Assembly: GCA_022605405.1 (NCBI GenBank)
Contig: JABYQQ010000011.1
Coordinates: 124,001 to 188,000 of the forward strand
Direction of reading: 5' to 3'
DNA length: 64,000 nt
DNA from: Earliella scabrosa
Lineage: Eukaryota > Basidiomycota > Agaricomycetes > Polyporales > Polyporaceae
Shown: positions 10,192-22,082 of the stretch, in pieces
Numbering within the stretch: position 1 is the first letter of the stretch
How the letters are laid out: every line of letters starts with the position of its first letter
Position numbers and translations under genes: made by a program
Notes under the pieces: generated by a model
Database searches by the model: none
What the model was told of the DNA's origin: nothing
Seen by the model: the letters and a program-made list of their open reading frames with translations, nothing else

Positions 10192-12443
10192 GGTGCACTC
10201 GAGAATTTGCAGCAAGTGACCGAGAGGTAGCGAAAGAGCCAGGTGACAGGGAGGAGAGGGATGGAAGTTTCAGTGTCGCCCTAGAGTCCGTGACGTGGAT
10301 ATGAGTGGTCTACGCAGAGGAGACAAGTGTATAAAGAGAGGAGGTCGAACGATTGCAACGATCGCGAGGGGCGAAAGGTGAAGACGGCGGTTCGAGGTCG
10401 AACACAGGCGAGGTACGAACTTCGAACGGCAAAGGCAGAGCGCCAAGCGCCGAAAGTCCGCATAACGCCCACGCCCTCTCCAGGCTTTCCACCATAGCCA
10501 GCCCTATGATTCGACGTACTTGCGGTTGATGAGGTCGTAGCACTCCCCGGAATTGACCGTGCTAGTCGGGACCGGCCGCCACCTCTTTTTCGTTTCCACT
10601 CCAGCCCTCGCTGCGCGCTCCGTTGTAGATCTTTAGCGACAGGGCCGCGTTTTCTCATCTGCTAATCAGCTCGTGGGGCAACTGTGGCTGTATGTACGTC
10701 GATTCACCCACCTGCAACACTCCGAAGGGCCCGCATAGCAGTCATATGTCGCTATTTACGCTCACCTAGCATACGAAGAGAGCGTTTAGCTGGCGTGCTT
10801 GTGCGTCCATAGATACAGCGCGAATTCAACGTGATACTGATCGTTCGTGTTAATTTTGCCCACGTAGCTGATGCTCGATTTTGACTACTTGTTGGTCCTT
10901 GCTGAACACGCCTGCGGCATCGATCAGCGTCATACGCACTCCTCCAGATACATCACGCACCGTCCCCGCAGATCCAGCGCCAGGAATGAGGTTGCAGTCT
11001 TCGTCTTCGTGACCTTGCTGTCCTCTAAGCGACGTCTTCGCGACCTTGCTGTTATGGAGGCACACAGGGCCAGCTCGTGGCCATATCCCGCCTTTCAAAG
11101 ACCACACATGTGCGATAATCAATTGCTGCACATCAAAAGACTCACTCCAATCTTGCCCCGTAGATCATCGCTCATCGTGCGAGAGGACATCCTCTGTCCA
11201 TTGAAGACCCCCGCACCAGACGACTGGTCGCGTGAGGTCGTCTCATTGTGCGATGACTGACAAGGTATGTACGTTGGACTCACAACAACCTTATACTCTA
11301 ATCAGAGCGGTAGTACCCAGAACTCCTCCATCTGCTCTTCTGGGGTGACTTGTTATGTGATTTGAAGACCGCGTATTGTGCATCTGTGGTAGAGAGGGGT
11401 AAGAACTCATCCGACCCTTCCATAAAGGAAGGACACGAAGTCAGTTCCGTGCGCTGTGATCAAACACCTAGTAAGCGTGGAGCACGTACGTGTAACCAGT
11501 CAAAGTTGACTTACCACGAACTAGGTGTCCTGTTCGATCCGCGTGTTCTGGAGCCGATGATCACAACGATATGTGTGGTTCTGGGGCACAGGAAGACATC
11601 TTCGACAACGCAAGTTGCGAACACTGGCCAGCGCGGAAAGCGCGTGAAGAGCGCGTGGTGGCTGGTTGCTGCCGCGCACTTCTGCAGGTCGGGCGCTCGT
11701 CTGCGCCCGTCTGCGCCTCCTTCCCACGTGCGCTAAAGGAGAAGACCTATCCACGTCCTCTTCAAACCCGCCGATTCTCTCGTCGTTCTACATTCACGCC
11801 CATTCGCGCGCCCGTCCTACCAGCTACACATCGGTTACCTATGATGCATCGACCACCGCTGCAACTTCCCGCCGCTTCCTCTCCAGGCGAACAGACTCGG
11901 ACGCCCCAGAACCAACCACTTGTAGTCCACCCTGGCTCGCAAGGCTTACGGTCGCCTGGATTACCACACGGGTCCCCTGAGGCCTCAGGATGACTATCGG
12001 ACAGACGGCGAGTTGTGTCTCGACAGCGCTATACATGCATCGGTGGTGTGTATTATAATGCAACGTGAGTTGACTAGTAATTCCGGTATCATGCCCTCAT
12101 GTGGTCGGGAAACGTGCCAACCTGCATGCGCATCTTCCCGGCTGCATGCGTGTCCGGTACCTGTTGGACCGCTCCCCGTTGATAAGTTCTATCTTCACCG
12201 CTTTAGATTGCGGAGAGGTACTCACTAGCAGTTGTAAATCATCGAACGTCCTACGCAGAATTCTTGGACTTCTGTGCATGCAACACGAAGATCTCATCGA
12301 GGCTGGCCTCGAATCTCGGATTTTGTGCCACCCACCATCGTGTCTCCGGCGGAGTTTTGATGCCTACCGATACAAAGCCCTTTGTAGTATTCTCCTATAA
12401 GGTAAGTGCAGCTCGCGTCTGCTCATGCCCCACTCTGATCACA
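10192..12443. other. 2.2 kb without an assignable gene
   Basis: Two stretches look mildly coding. One is minus, about 10850-11010, with VRMTLIDAAGVFSKDQQVVK. The other is plus, about 11840-11990, with PQNQPLVVHPGSQGLRSPGL. I could not connect either to other exons with consistent phase. TATAAAG on the plus strand at about 10331 is the only promoter-like site noted. The rest shows nothing. Confidence 0.35.
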
Positions 12444-13921
12444 ATGACCACCACCTTCCTCGCCCTAGCTGCCCTGGTTATCGTTCTCCCTGCTTTCATC
12501 CATAGACTGCGCAATGCCCCTCAGGGCACCGTCGAAGATTCCGGCCAAGATCCCGATGGCGCGCACATCGACCCGATGCAAGCCGCCTCAGCTGCGCTTC
12601 GTGCTGCTCAAGCCGCTAGCGGTGAAAGTGCTCGTGCCCACAGGCTCGCTGCAGATGCACTTCGTGCTGCCAGGGAGGCTGATGCCAATCAGGCTCGCGC
12701 TGTAAGGCATGCCGAAGACGCCCTTCAGCTTGCCGCTGAGCATGTCGCCAACGAAGTCCGGAGAGCTGCTCTCAATCTCGCTCGCGCTACTCCCGCTGCC
12801 GTCCCGGATGTTGGGTCTGCAAACGCTGAGTACGTGTGTCGGTGGCTGCGTGATGCGACCCGTCTAATTGAGAGGACAATAGCTACACTCTACCCGTGCG
12901 GACCGCTCAGCAAGTCCCCACTCTCGCGCCTCCCGCGCCCCTCGTGCAGGCCGTTCAGCAGGCCCCGCCTCCCGCACCTCCCGTGCCGGCTGCTCAGCAA
13001 GTCCTCGCTCCTGCGCCGGCCGCTCAGCAGGCCCCGCCTCCCGCGCCTCCCGTGCCGGCTGCTCAGCAAGTCCTCGCTCCTGCGCCGGCCGCTCAGCAGG
13101 CCCCAGCTCCCGCGCCTCTCGTGCCGGCCGCTCAGCAGGCCCCGCCTCCCGCGCCTCCCGTGCCGGCTGCTCAGCAAGTCCTCGCTCCTGCGCCGGCCGC
13201 TCAGCAGGCCCCAGCTCCCGCGCCTCTCGTGCCGGCCGTTCAGCAGGCCCCGCCTCCCGCGCCTCCCGTGCCGGCTGCTCAGCAAGTCCTCGCTCCTGCG
13301 CCGGCCGCTCAGCAGGCCCCAGCTCCCGCGCCTCTCGTGCCGGCCGTTCAGCAGGCCCCGCCTCCCGCGCCTCCCGTGCCGGCTGCTCAGCAAGTCCTCG
13401 CTCCTGCGCCGGCCGCTCAGCAGGCCCCAGCTCCCGCGCCTCTCGTGCCGGCTCAGCAGGCCCTCGCTCCTGCGCCGGCCGCTCAGCAAGTCCAAGGGCC
13501 CGCCCCTGCCCCCGCGCTACCCGCGCCGCACGCACCGCCTGCTCTCGGCGCTGGTGTAGGAAACTGGGTACGTCCTCTGCGTAACCTTGCTTCCGATCAG
13601 ATTTGACATTAATATTAGATCACTCGACACGTCAGACACCACCCCCGTGAACCCGTCACGTTCTTCCGTAGCTATGGACCACTTCCTCCCATGAACATGC
13701 CCCCTCCGCATCTGCAGGGCATTGCTGTCGGTGATATCTATCAACACATGCTCACTCCCCACACTAGTCTTCTCTGGCTCCGTACGCTGGACGCCAATGG
13801 ACTGGTGCGGTGGACGCGCGTCGATGTCGGGTATCAGCGGCCTGACGGTCTTAGGTTGGAACTCACGCAGGCCAGGCGGGAACCGTCGTGGGTTTCCCAC
13901 AGCTACTATGTGCGCGGCTAG
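12444..13921 (+). CDS. Membrane-anchored protein with Pro/Ala/Gln repeat domain
   Basis: Three exons join in phase: 12444-12829, 12883-13567 and 13619-13921. Residues 4-20 (FLALAALVIVLPAFIH) form a hydrophobic N-terminal segment. Next comes an alanine-rich, probably helical region (about residues 45-125, with AALRAAQAA and ADALRAAREA), then a Pro/Ala/Gln domain of about 200 residues built from 36-residue units (VLAPAPAAQQAPAPAPLVPA and variants). A non-repetitive C-terminal domain follows (GIAVGDIYQHML, LLWLRTLDANGLVRWTRVDV) and ends SHSYYVRG. The order suggests a surface- or membrane-tethered protein with a flexible stalk and a folded end (inference). No known domain. Tract length is likely to vary between strains. 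Confidence 0.6.
12900..13490 (+). repeat. In-frame 108 bp minisatellite
   Basis: About 3.5 near-identical 108 base units plus partial copies lie inside exon 2 of the 12444 gene. Each is made of three 36 base sub-units of the type GCTCAGCAGGCCCCGCCTCC. Because the period is a multiple of three and stop-free, other frames on both strands also stay open, which creates long spurious frames. Confidence 0.92.
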
Positions 13922-14599
13922 TTATGTTTGCAATATCTCATCCTGTCTGTCTCACTGAACATCGCTCCCTTTTCCTCCATCTGTTGCCATTCGATCCCCT
14001 GTATCCTACTCCCAATATACTTGGCGTAATGTTACTCGATTGTCCTGCTCATGAACGTGATCCGCTTCGCGCGCTGCGCCTTGGGACACTCGTATCTCGT
14101 GGGCATGACACCGCCGTTCGTCCGATGCGCATCCTCCCGTTTCGACATCTCCTTCCTCTCCTCTCTCCGCTCTTCGTCCCAGCTTTGACCGTCGCCGTGC
14201 GTTCCGCTCCTCATGTTCTGTCTTTCTCATGCCCAGATTGAACATCTCATTAACAGCTACCTGGTTGACGTCGAGAAGGGCTGGCGCGAGTACGTCGAGT
14301 TTGTCCGAGGCGGCGGGGGATGCATCATGTACCGAAATTCACCGTGGTCCGCGCGAATTGTGTGGCAATGTGCCGCTACCATGCTGTCGCCGAGCAATGA
14401 CAGGGTCTCCGCGTTCACGTCCGCACGATCGGACACTCGCTATCGCCAGGAGAGGGCTTGACTCCTGTGAGAAGTGAGCTGGAGACAATCGTAACGACCC
14501 GCGGGCCGCTAGGCAGACACACGGAGCGGCCCGTCCCAAGCCCACTGACTCGATCACATTCTACACAAGGCCTGTTTAATGTACACCGCTGATAACATG
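13922..14599. other. Intergenic, unresolved
   Basis: A plus-strand stretch near 14030-14130 (VMLLDCPAHERDPLRALRLG) and another at 14230-14330 (IEHLINSYLVDVEKGWREYV) look like possible exon relics. I cannot give them a start, stop or joined frame. Otherwise nothing. Confidence 0.35.
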
Positions 14600-16721
14600 T
14601 TATGCCCCTTCCGAATCCAATCCCACGCACCCACGAAGATATTGCCATGCATTGACACGCGCATCTCGGTCAACGACCCTCATCATGTCCGCACACACAG
14701 TGCAGATCAGATTGTTCTCGAGGTCGTCGATGTACTCTCGACGGAAGTACTCGCTGAGCACTCGCGGACCCGCATGGGCGAAGACCTCTTGCATATCCCC
14801 GTGTGCGTCCACGAAGATGTCACACATCGTGGTCTCCGCGCACTGGGGACTGCGACCGCCGACAAACAGGCTCAGCGCGAGCTTGACATGCCGGGTGGTG
14901 AGCTCGCGCCGGACCTGCAGGCAGAGCTCGAGGTCGTCGTCGTCGAGCTTTTCGAGGGTTTTGCCGTCCGCGCGGGTGACTCCGCGGAGGAGCTCGCCGC
15001 AGTCGAGTTGCGCGCATCCGTACATTGCGGAGGGAAGCATCGCGTGCTCGCCGATGCGCCGGAAGAGGTTAAACGCCTCGATGGCGTCCGTAGGATTGAC
15101 TCGCATGAGTGCCGTGCTCCCCCCTTGGACCACATCCCATTCTGCTAGGTCACTGGGGAATGCGCTCTTCAGGCGACGAATACTCTCCGCGAGCAAACCA
15201 TCTAGCTGGTACTTGTGACCGAGACGCGCGAGCGCGGCGACGACCGCAAAGGGGACAGCGTCGGTGGCCTTGAAGCGGCTGTAGTACGAACGACACGTTT
15301 CAGTATGGGTGGCAGATGCATGATCCCGACACTGGTGGGGTACTTACTTGTAGCCGTCGTAGAGGTACAGGAGCAACTGCTTCACATCATATGCGGAGTC
15401 GGGGAGATGAATCAGAGGGACTCCGTTCGAGTGCCCGGTATCGTTCACACTCGGGATTGACGACTTGAACTCTGTATGCGGCATGCTGAACGCCCCGCTA
15501 AAGACCTGCGACTGCCGCCCAAGTACGCTTTGGTGTACTCGATACACGGTATCATGGGCAACGACGTCAACGTTGCCATCCTCGAACCAGATGTCCGTGT
15601 CTCTTGTCGGAGATGTTGCCAAGTCCCGCATGCCAGGTTCTCCCGCTACGGGTGGAGCAGGAGAGAGAGGTTCCGTCGTCCGCGCACCGGCAGGCGGGGT
15701 CTCAGGCACGACGCCAGCAAGACGCGTGAGCTCTGCCCACTCGCTGCGCTGCAGCATGGCCAGGTATTCCCGGTACCAGGAGACGCACGTGTCGCAGAGA
15801 TGCCCGTCTATTGCATAGCGATCGAGCAGGCCCGAGAGCTGCGGGCCAAAGATGTCCCATCCACAGCAAAGGTAGAACCGGTCGAACGTGAACTCCTGCC
15901 AATCCCGCCTGTGCTCCTCGCAAGGACCGCCTCCACCGAATGGACAAGGGGCACAGACCGACGACAGAACCCGCGCCATGCGAACGTGCCGGACCTTGAG
16001 AGCGCGCTGTCCGTCCACAATGCGTTCGAGGTCCTTGACCCGGAGTCGCTCGAACGTAACACCGTCGGCGCGCATAGCTCCCTGCAGCAGTGTCCTGTCG
16101 TCGAGAAGACAGCAGGCGTAGAACGCGGCGGGAACCAAGTCGTTGCGCCCGATTGTGCGTAAGAGATTGAGCGCCTCTATGGCGTCTTGGGGTTCTACGG
16201 TCGCCAACGCAGTGCTTCCGCTGCGGTGTCGGGACTGGCAGGCGGTCAAGGTATACACGCTCTCCAAGCGGCGCGTTGCCTCTGTCAGGAGGGCTGGGAT
16301 CCGGTACTTGTGCCCCATGCGAGCGAGCGAGGCGAGAATTGAAAAGGGGACGGTCTCTGTGGGGTTCAGAAGGCTGGCCGGGGGTAAGGATAAGTATTAG
16401 GGCGAACGAACTCAATACTCACTTGAGGCCGTCGTACATGGCATAGAGCATGTGCTTGATGTCATAAGCCGAGTCAGGGACGCGGAGCACGGGACAGCCA
16501 TTCATGGTCTCGCGAGAGTCGGGGGGAGTGGCTGCATACTCGATGTGGAATCGATCTACGATGTGGGCAAAGGACTGTGAGTGGCGCACAAGAACGGCTT
16601 CATGCACAACGAAGGCGGTGGTGTCGGCGGCCAGCGCGATGTTTCCGTCTATGAAGGAGAACAGGTTGTTCCGCGCAAGGACCTGGCTTGTGTCCAGGGT
16701 GCAGGCCTGTGGAGCTGTCAT
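14600..16721 (-). CDS. Double BTB/POZ-domain protein
   Basis: Exon 1 (16721 to about 16416) encodes a BTB-like module: FSFIDGNIALAADTTAFVVH, RHSQSF, PVLRVPDSAYDIKHMLYAMY. After an intron (GTGAGT donor, GGCCAG acceptor), exon 2 encodes the usual C-terminal helix region (PFSILASLARMGHKYRIPAL). Without a stop codon it runs into a second BTB module (DIWFEDGNVDVVAHDTVYRV, then LIHLPDSAYDVKQLLLYLYD). A second intron (GTAAGT, CTACAG) leads to exon 3 with the matching PFAVVAALARLGHKYQLDGL region, ending at 14600. The two halves are tandem copies of one gene plan, including intron position. BTB domains dimerise and often recruit substrates to Cul3 ligases; the role here is unknown. If transcribed as drawn it is a fused protein of about 650 residues; two genes overlapping in frame is the alternative. 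Confidence 0.72.
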
Positions 16722-17078
16722 GAGAGTTGTAATGGAGGCTGTGCAGGGCGAAGGTTACATTTGTACAAAAGAGCCTTAAAGAGCACAGACTAGTCAGCGG
16801 GCGTCAGCGGGCGGCAGCAGGCGTCATTCAGCTATGTTACCACTCTATGCCAACTGGCAGCGCCGAAGCGCATCGGCCAGGTATCACTGGTCCCCGTCGC
16901 CGCGAGACAGCACATTAACGATGACATTGCATAAGAAACTGAGGTAATCAATATGGATTAACGTTACAGGGGAAAGTAATGGAGAAAGTCGGGAAGAGTG
17001 ATAAGAGGGATGACGTGGACGGTAGGGACCAGGATGAACGCCTCATGGCGCACGAGAGAGAGAGGAAGGACGAACCAA
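16722..17078. other. Intergenic, no gene seen
   Basis: Holds the 5' flank of the double-BTB gene and the 3' flank of the next minus-strand gene. A short GGGCGTCAGC/GGGCGGCAGC repetition lies at about 16799-16825. Confidence 0.5.
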
Positions 17079-18240
17079 TCACATATTTAAGCGAGCATGG
17101 CCTTTGGATCGGCGCTCCTCCAGACGCTCCAGGCTGCGCTGTATGCTAGAGATGTGCACATGCACCGGGATCTCTGTGGCATCGGCGCTGTAGCTGCTGA
17201 GCCTCCTGCGTAGGTCCGACAGTTCCCCATCGACGGCTAACAACGTCTGCGTGGCGGCCGAGACGTAAGCCACAGCCACTGCGCGATGATGTTCAACCTC
17301 TTTGAGTACATCCTGGCGACTGCGCAGATCGCGTAGTTTGGCCTGGTTGCCTCCCAGCATAGTCCATAACTCCCAGAGGAGGTCGTCCAGCGCGATGGCA
17401 TTGAGTACTGCTTCGTGAACGCAGAGGGCGTGGATGGAAGCAAGTTGATCGGCCAGACGGTCGAGTGCGGACATGGTGGTCGAGGCCTCGGCGATCAAAC
17501 GATTGGTCTCCGAGGCGAAAGCGTGCATCGAGGACTGAAAAGTGTGTAACACGGTCTGCTCGAGCTCGGCGGAGCCTTTGTTTGCGGCGGCATCGATGAC
17601 ACCGAACGCGTATGCGTTGAATGACATGATACTGTTCGGATTGCACGGTTAGGAGGCTTCATGATACGGTGAGCGGTACGGACCTATCCACCGTGCCCTG
17701 CATCGTACTAGACAGTGCTTGTAAGCTCCGGCCCGCAATACGCGCCTCCGTGGCAAACTCCGCGAGCTCATCCGCCAGCTTCTCCCTTACTGTGACGTTG
17801 CTCGACCGAACTATAGCAACTAGGTCCCCGATAGCCAACTCGGCATGCTTCACGTTGAGCGATAGGCCTGCGCCGCTGGTGGAACCCTCCATGAGCTGGT
17901 CGAAGACGGTCTCCTGGAGCTTGACTAGGCGAGGAAAGTCCGCGCGCTGGAGGGTCGACGCGTGAACCACGGTCTCCGTTCGGGGACGACAAAAGCTGAG
18001 GCGCGATACGAGGGGAAGCTTGCAACCAGGCATGTCCATAGTTGGCAGGATCTCGCCGAAGACAATGTTGTAGGCGAGTAGGGCGAATAGAAGAGTCAAC
18101 ACGGCGGAGAGGATGAGAGCGAGGGGGTTCTTTGAAAACTCGTACGTCGTCGAAGCAAAGTCAGCGAAGTATCCGCGCACTCCTCTGCTGGTACGAGTAC
18201 TGGACTGTGAACGTCAACATGAAGTCAGATGTGGTACATG
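17079..18240 (-). CDS. Membrane protein with long helical (coiled-coil-like) domain
   Basis: The upstream exon (to about 17690) begins in frame at SSTRTSRGVRGYFADFASTT. It has one strong hydrophobic helix, LALILSAVLTLLFALLAYNI, then a helical region with QETVFDQLMEG and EKLADELAEFATEARIA. An intron with donor GTCCGT (after VDS) and acceptor AACAG joins it in phase to the second exon, IMSFNAYAFGVIDAAANKGS, which ends QRSLERLEERRSKGHARLNM at 17079. The second part is again helical, with regularly spaced Leu and charged residues. A single membrane span followed by extended helices suggests a bilayer-anchored coiled-coil protein (inference). The first exon and start codon, above 18230, were not found. 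From memory, similar proteins recur in agaricomycetes without assigned function. Confidence 0.58.
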
Positions 18241-18805
18241 GGTCGGGAGATCACAGGCCCCGTACCTCGCGCCCCTCGGAGTGTTTCTGGCAATCCATAC
18301 GAGGTTGACTGGGTTCGAGTTGGCTATGAGGAAGAAGTGTGGTGGAGGGTAACATGCTGCGCTGAGGAGAGCTTGCGATCCGAGACGACACATTGGCTGA
18401 TTTCCAGTCAGGACAATCCGCCTTGAACACGAACGATACTGACCTAGCATGAAAGAGCATGCAACCCGTTGGTTCTGAGCCTCGATGGATGCTCTGTATC
18501 TGGTAGTGGAGGAGTCTTGCTATCATAGTAGTCAGAGCACGATCAGACATAGGCATGACACGAGAGTAGAGGCCAGGTAGTAGTCTCCGAGGCGCCCATG
18601 CATGCGCACGCTAGGCGCGCTACCGGCGATCTATCTCTGCCCTCGTCCTCCACTGGGCCATGAGCTCGACAGACAATGACCTTTATGCAACTCAGTCGCC
18701 AAAGATGCACCAGTCTCTTTGGATAGGGTACGCTCTGAACTTGCAGCCAGATTCGCCACAGACCGCACCACTGACCACACACCACTGAACACTCCTGCTC
18801 TCGCC
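18241..18805. other. Divergent intergenic region
   Basis: Contains the missing first exon or promoter of the minus-strand gene ending upstream and the promoter of the plus gene at 18806. No clear motif seen. Confidence 0.4.
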
Positions 18806-19677
18806 ATGGCATCTCAGAAGGAGTCCAACTCATGGAGCATCATGTGAGTAAAGACTTGGGCCGTCTCAGATTGGACCGATTGATGAACATGCATTCAGGT
18901 TCTCGGCGAACGAGGTGACGTCGGTGGCATGGAGCAGCAGTCGGCGCAACGAATATGCGTCGTCTGGTGGGACACTATACTTGTTGATAGGCCCGGACAG
19001 CCAAGGTGCGCTAGCTGTGTATCCGTACTATTCCGGAGTCACGAATTATTCCTCCAGTTTACATGGTGGTGATCGCACCCGAGCCGCGCGATATCCTGTC
19101 TTTTGACTTCGGTCATTTCTGGTCCATGACGACGACATGGAGGCGCTGGGTACGTCGCCGGACTGACTTTTTGGTCGGAACCATGAAGCTGATGACCTCG
19201 TAGGGGTCCACCGTCGTCACGTATCATGCACAGAGCAACGGGCTGGCGCTGATCTTTACAAATGAGCGTTGCATGGAGCGATTCGAAGAGTCCTGCGACC
19301 GGATCCCAAGCTCTCCTCACGCTTGTGATGTTGGACCGACTATCCAAGACCTCGCCGATCTTGGGCTTATCGCGGTCCCGAGAATTGTCGGTAACTTCCT
19401 GGCTGGTCCAGCAATCGCTCCTTCTGTGCAGCCTGAGATCGCACCCGGCGGCGACGACGTTGGCGCAAACTACTCATCGTCCAGGGACGAGTCAGATGGC
19501 GAGGTCGATGGCGACAACGTCTCGCTGGGGAGCCTCAGCTCCGACGACCTCAGCGAGGTTCTGGATGCGCTTGAGGACGACCTCTTCGAGGAGATTGGCG
19601 AAGAAGACTTGGGTGAGCCCGTTGAGGAGGATCTGGGCGCATGCACGGCATTTCTGTGGTTCACCATCCGCGTCTGA
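18806..19677 (+). CDS. Hypothetical protein with acidic C-terminus
   Basis: Exon 1 starts MASQKESNSWSIM (18806), exon 2 begins FSANEVTSVAWSSSRRNEYA, exon 3 YMVVIAPEPRDILSFDFGHF, and exon 4 runs from about 19204 to the stop at 19677. Introns are GTGAGT..TTCAG, GTGCGC..TCCAG and GTACGT..TCGTAG, all in phase. The protein has about 250 residues. Exon 4 contains GSTVVTYHAQSNGLALIF and LADLGLIAVPRIVGNFLAGP, then a strongly acidic tail (SSDDLSEVLDALEDDLFEEI, EEDLGEP). No catalytic motif or membrane span is seen. It is convergent with the WD40 gene at 19821. Unknown family. Confidence 0.62.
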
Positions 19678-19820
19678 ATACTAGTTCTGTGCTGTCTGGA
19701 ATGTATGTCACCGATCGACGTTATATACATAGGTCTCTGCTGCCTGCTGTCCTCGTACTATAGATTCCGCTGCCGAACACGCGCCGCCGCACACCACATC
19801 GCGCGCAATTCAGTCAAAGC

Positions 19821-21317
19821 TCAACGGAGACCAAACCACGCTGCTCGCGACAGATACATTCCGACGACAATTGCGCCAAGTCCCGCCAAGGAACCGACGA
19901 ATATGTACGTAGCGATCTGGAACCAGGTCAGTGCGTCGGAGGAGCAGCTGCACGGTGACATACATGGGGGCATCTAAGGAGCGTTTGCATCAAGCGGGAT
20001 CGAGTTTTGGACCGCTTGGCATCATCTAAAACATATGTCATACTGCAGTCTAGTTGAGAGACATTAGAGAACCAACCGTGTTCGGCGCACCAAAGGACCG
20101 CGCATACTTGTGTCCGGGGATTGCTGATTCCCGTCGCAAGAAGGAACCGGTCACAACGGGGATTATAATGAGCTGCCAGGGCGAGGACGCGGTCGTCCTC
20201 TGCGATCATGAGGAACTATCCTGGGTCTGTACGATTACACGTACTCTCAAGGTTGAGATCTTGATGTTTGCGCAGCGTGGTGATGTCCCATACATGTACA
20301 ATTCCAACGGTGCTCCCCCCAACAATGGCATTGCCCCCGTGCGCGAACAGGACGGGGACGGTGTAAAGTCTGCCGACGGGGTGGGCAAGCGTGCCAATAG
20401 ACACACCGGTGGCGGTCTCATATATGTCAAAACCGGACATCATGTTGGAGACCGCCAATTTCCTGCCGTCGTCCGAAACACTTGCGTGCCCTCTGAAATA
20501 GAGATGTCCGGTGAGAGTCACGTAGCAGGAGCGTGAGACAAGGGAACAACCAACATCAAGCCATTGAGCGGAATCGTGAAGACACGACTCCATGATGAGG
20601 TATCGTACAAACTATCCCTTGGTCAGGAATGAGTCTTAACGTTGAAATGCACAACTTACATGTATCCATGGAATAAGTAGGTCACCAATAGAAGTGAGGC
20701 GTAGTCCTTAGATTGTGTCCAATGTACACTGGTCACCAGTACGTCGCGCTCCTCGTTGTTGGAGTTGGTTGGTGGCATACCCAGGTCCAGATCATGTTCC
20801 CAGCTACCTAGAGCAGTCATCAGCGCGATGTTTCCAAACGAGATAACACAACGCACCGTCGGACGACTGTTTCCATACACCAACCTCCTCTTGTGCTCCA
20901 GACGCAAGGCGACGGCCCCGAACGGCCAGATGTTCCACAGGGAATCCGTGGGTACGAGGAAAGGTGAACGCGTGTAACTCATTCTGGACAGAGGACGTTT
21001 TTGTGGAAGTAGTCTCGACAGCCCATAACACGCACCGGTGTAACGCGAACAGCGGTGATGATGCCGTCTTGAGCTCCACATACCACAGTGTGACTGTCAT
21101 CGGGCAGCCATACCAATGCAAGGACCGCGCTGTTGCCGACGAAGGTATGCATGAGGCGGCCGTCGTCCACACGCCAGATGCAGACTTTGCAATCGAAACC
21201 TGCGGTAGCCAGATGGTCGCCCGTCCGATTGAAAGCTAAAGCCGATACACCTTCGGAATGTCCGTTTTCTGTTTGCTTGAATTGAATCTTCTTCGCATAG
21301 CGCAGCTTCGACGACAT
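19821..21317 (-). CDS. WD40-repeat protein with C-terminal membrane anchor
   Basis: The first exon contains a clear WD40 repeat, HSEGVSALAFNRTGDHLATA..DCKVCIWRVDDG, and a second (AVLALVWLPDDSHTVVCGAQ). Later exons join in phase: NELHAFTFPRTHGFPVEHLA, DVLVTSVHWTQSKDYASLLL, ILYDTSSWSRVFTIPLNGL, then ASVSDDGRKLAVSNMMSGFD, VPVLFAHGGNAIVGGSTVGI and HVWDITTL. The last assigned exon, IATYIFVGSLAGLGAIVVGM followed by YLSRAAWFGLR and TGA at 19821, is a hydrophobic helix with a basic end, so the propeller is probably tethered to a membrane by its tail. Exon joins between about 20210 and 19930 are tentative. The role is unknown. WD40 propellers are protein-binding scaffolds. Confidence 0.72.
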
Positions 21318-22082
21318 ATAGGTAGACGAGAGGGAGACGGGGGAGAGCCGTGTTCACGATGCACCTTCATCGTCCCGAAGTGACACTGTGACAGAAGACA
21401 CGTGCGCCGGTTCGATTTGATGTGCTGCGCCTAATGAATGGGCGCGTCGTTGCCTTCGCCCTGCCTTCGCCCTTGTGTCACTGTGTTGCTCTCTCGTCCC
21501 CTGTTCGCCGCTCTCACATTCAAGTGCTCTTCTCTCTTCATCGTTACGCCTTCGGATATTCTTGCAATTAGATCATGAAACTTCAGTGCGCCGCACACCA
21601 AGCAGACGCTCCAACATGCTGCCCCCCCCTTAGGGCTCGAGAAGCCACTTCGCGCTGGTGCGTAACGCTCTCACCTTCCAACAATAGACAACCCTCGCTG
21701 CGAAGTTGACGACGTCGCGTACGGTCTTTTGTCCGCATCCAGTCGATTCGATGACGTTGCTTTACCTGCTCGAGTATTCAACTGTGATGCTCAAAGCCGC
21801 CTCAGGCGACCAAGATGCTCCCTTCAAACCTTCGCGAGTACGTACCCCTATCTCATCCGTGCACTTTGGCTCACCACGCATGTTATGTGCCACTAGGGCC
21901 CCCCGCATCCTGTTCTGTTCGACCGATGTCACTGCTGCGCTATCGCACGAGGGGCTGGAAGGGGCGCCTAGGGCGCGCGCGGTTCTCTATGAGCTCGGCC
22001 CAGCCATCCGTACGTATACAACACCTCTCTTTTGACCACTGCAGCTCCTGACAGCACCCCTCCAGATCTACTCGCAGTGACT
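21318..22082. other. Intergenic, no gene seen
   Basis: A pyrimidine-rich stretch at about 21450-21560 is probably the promoter side of the WD40 gene. Plus-strand frames at 21700-22035 lack splice support. Confidence 0.4.

Noticed and set aside
10850..11131. Minus-strand 93-codon frame as a gene
   Set aside because: Part looks coding, but no start, partner exon or domain could be established.
12864..13535. Minus-strand Glu/Arg/Ala-rich frames of about 200 codons
   Set aside because: Antisense shadows of the stop-free 108 bp repeat; the plus strand has unique exons joining on both sides.
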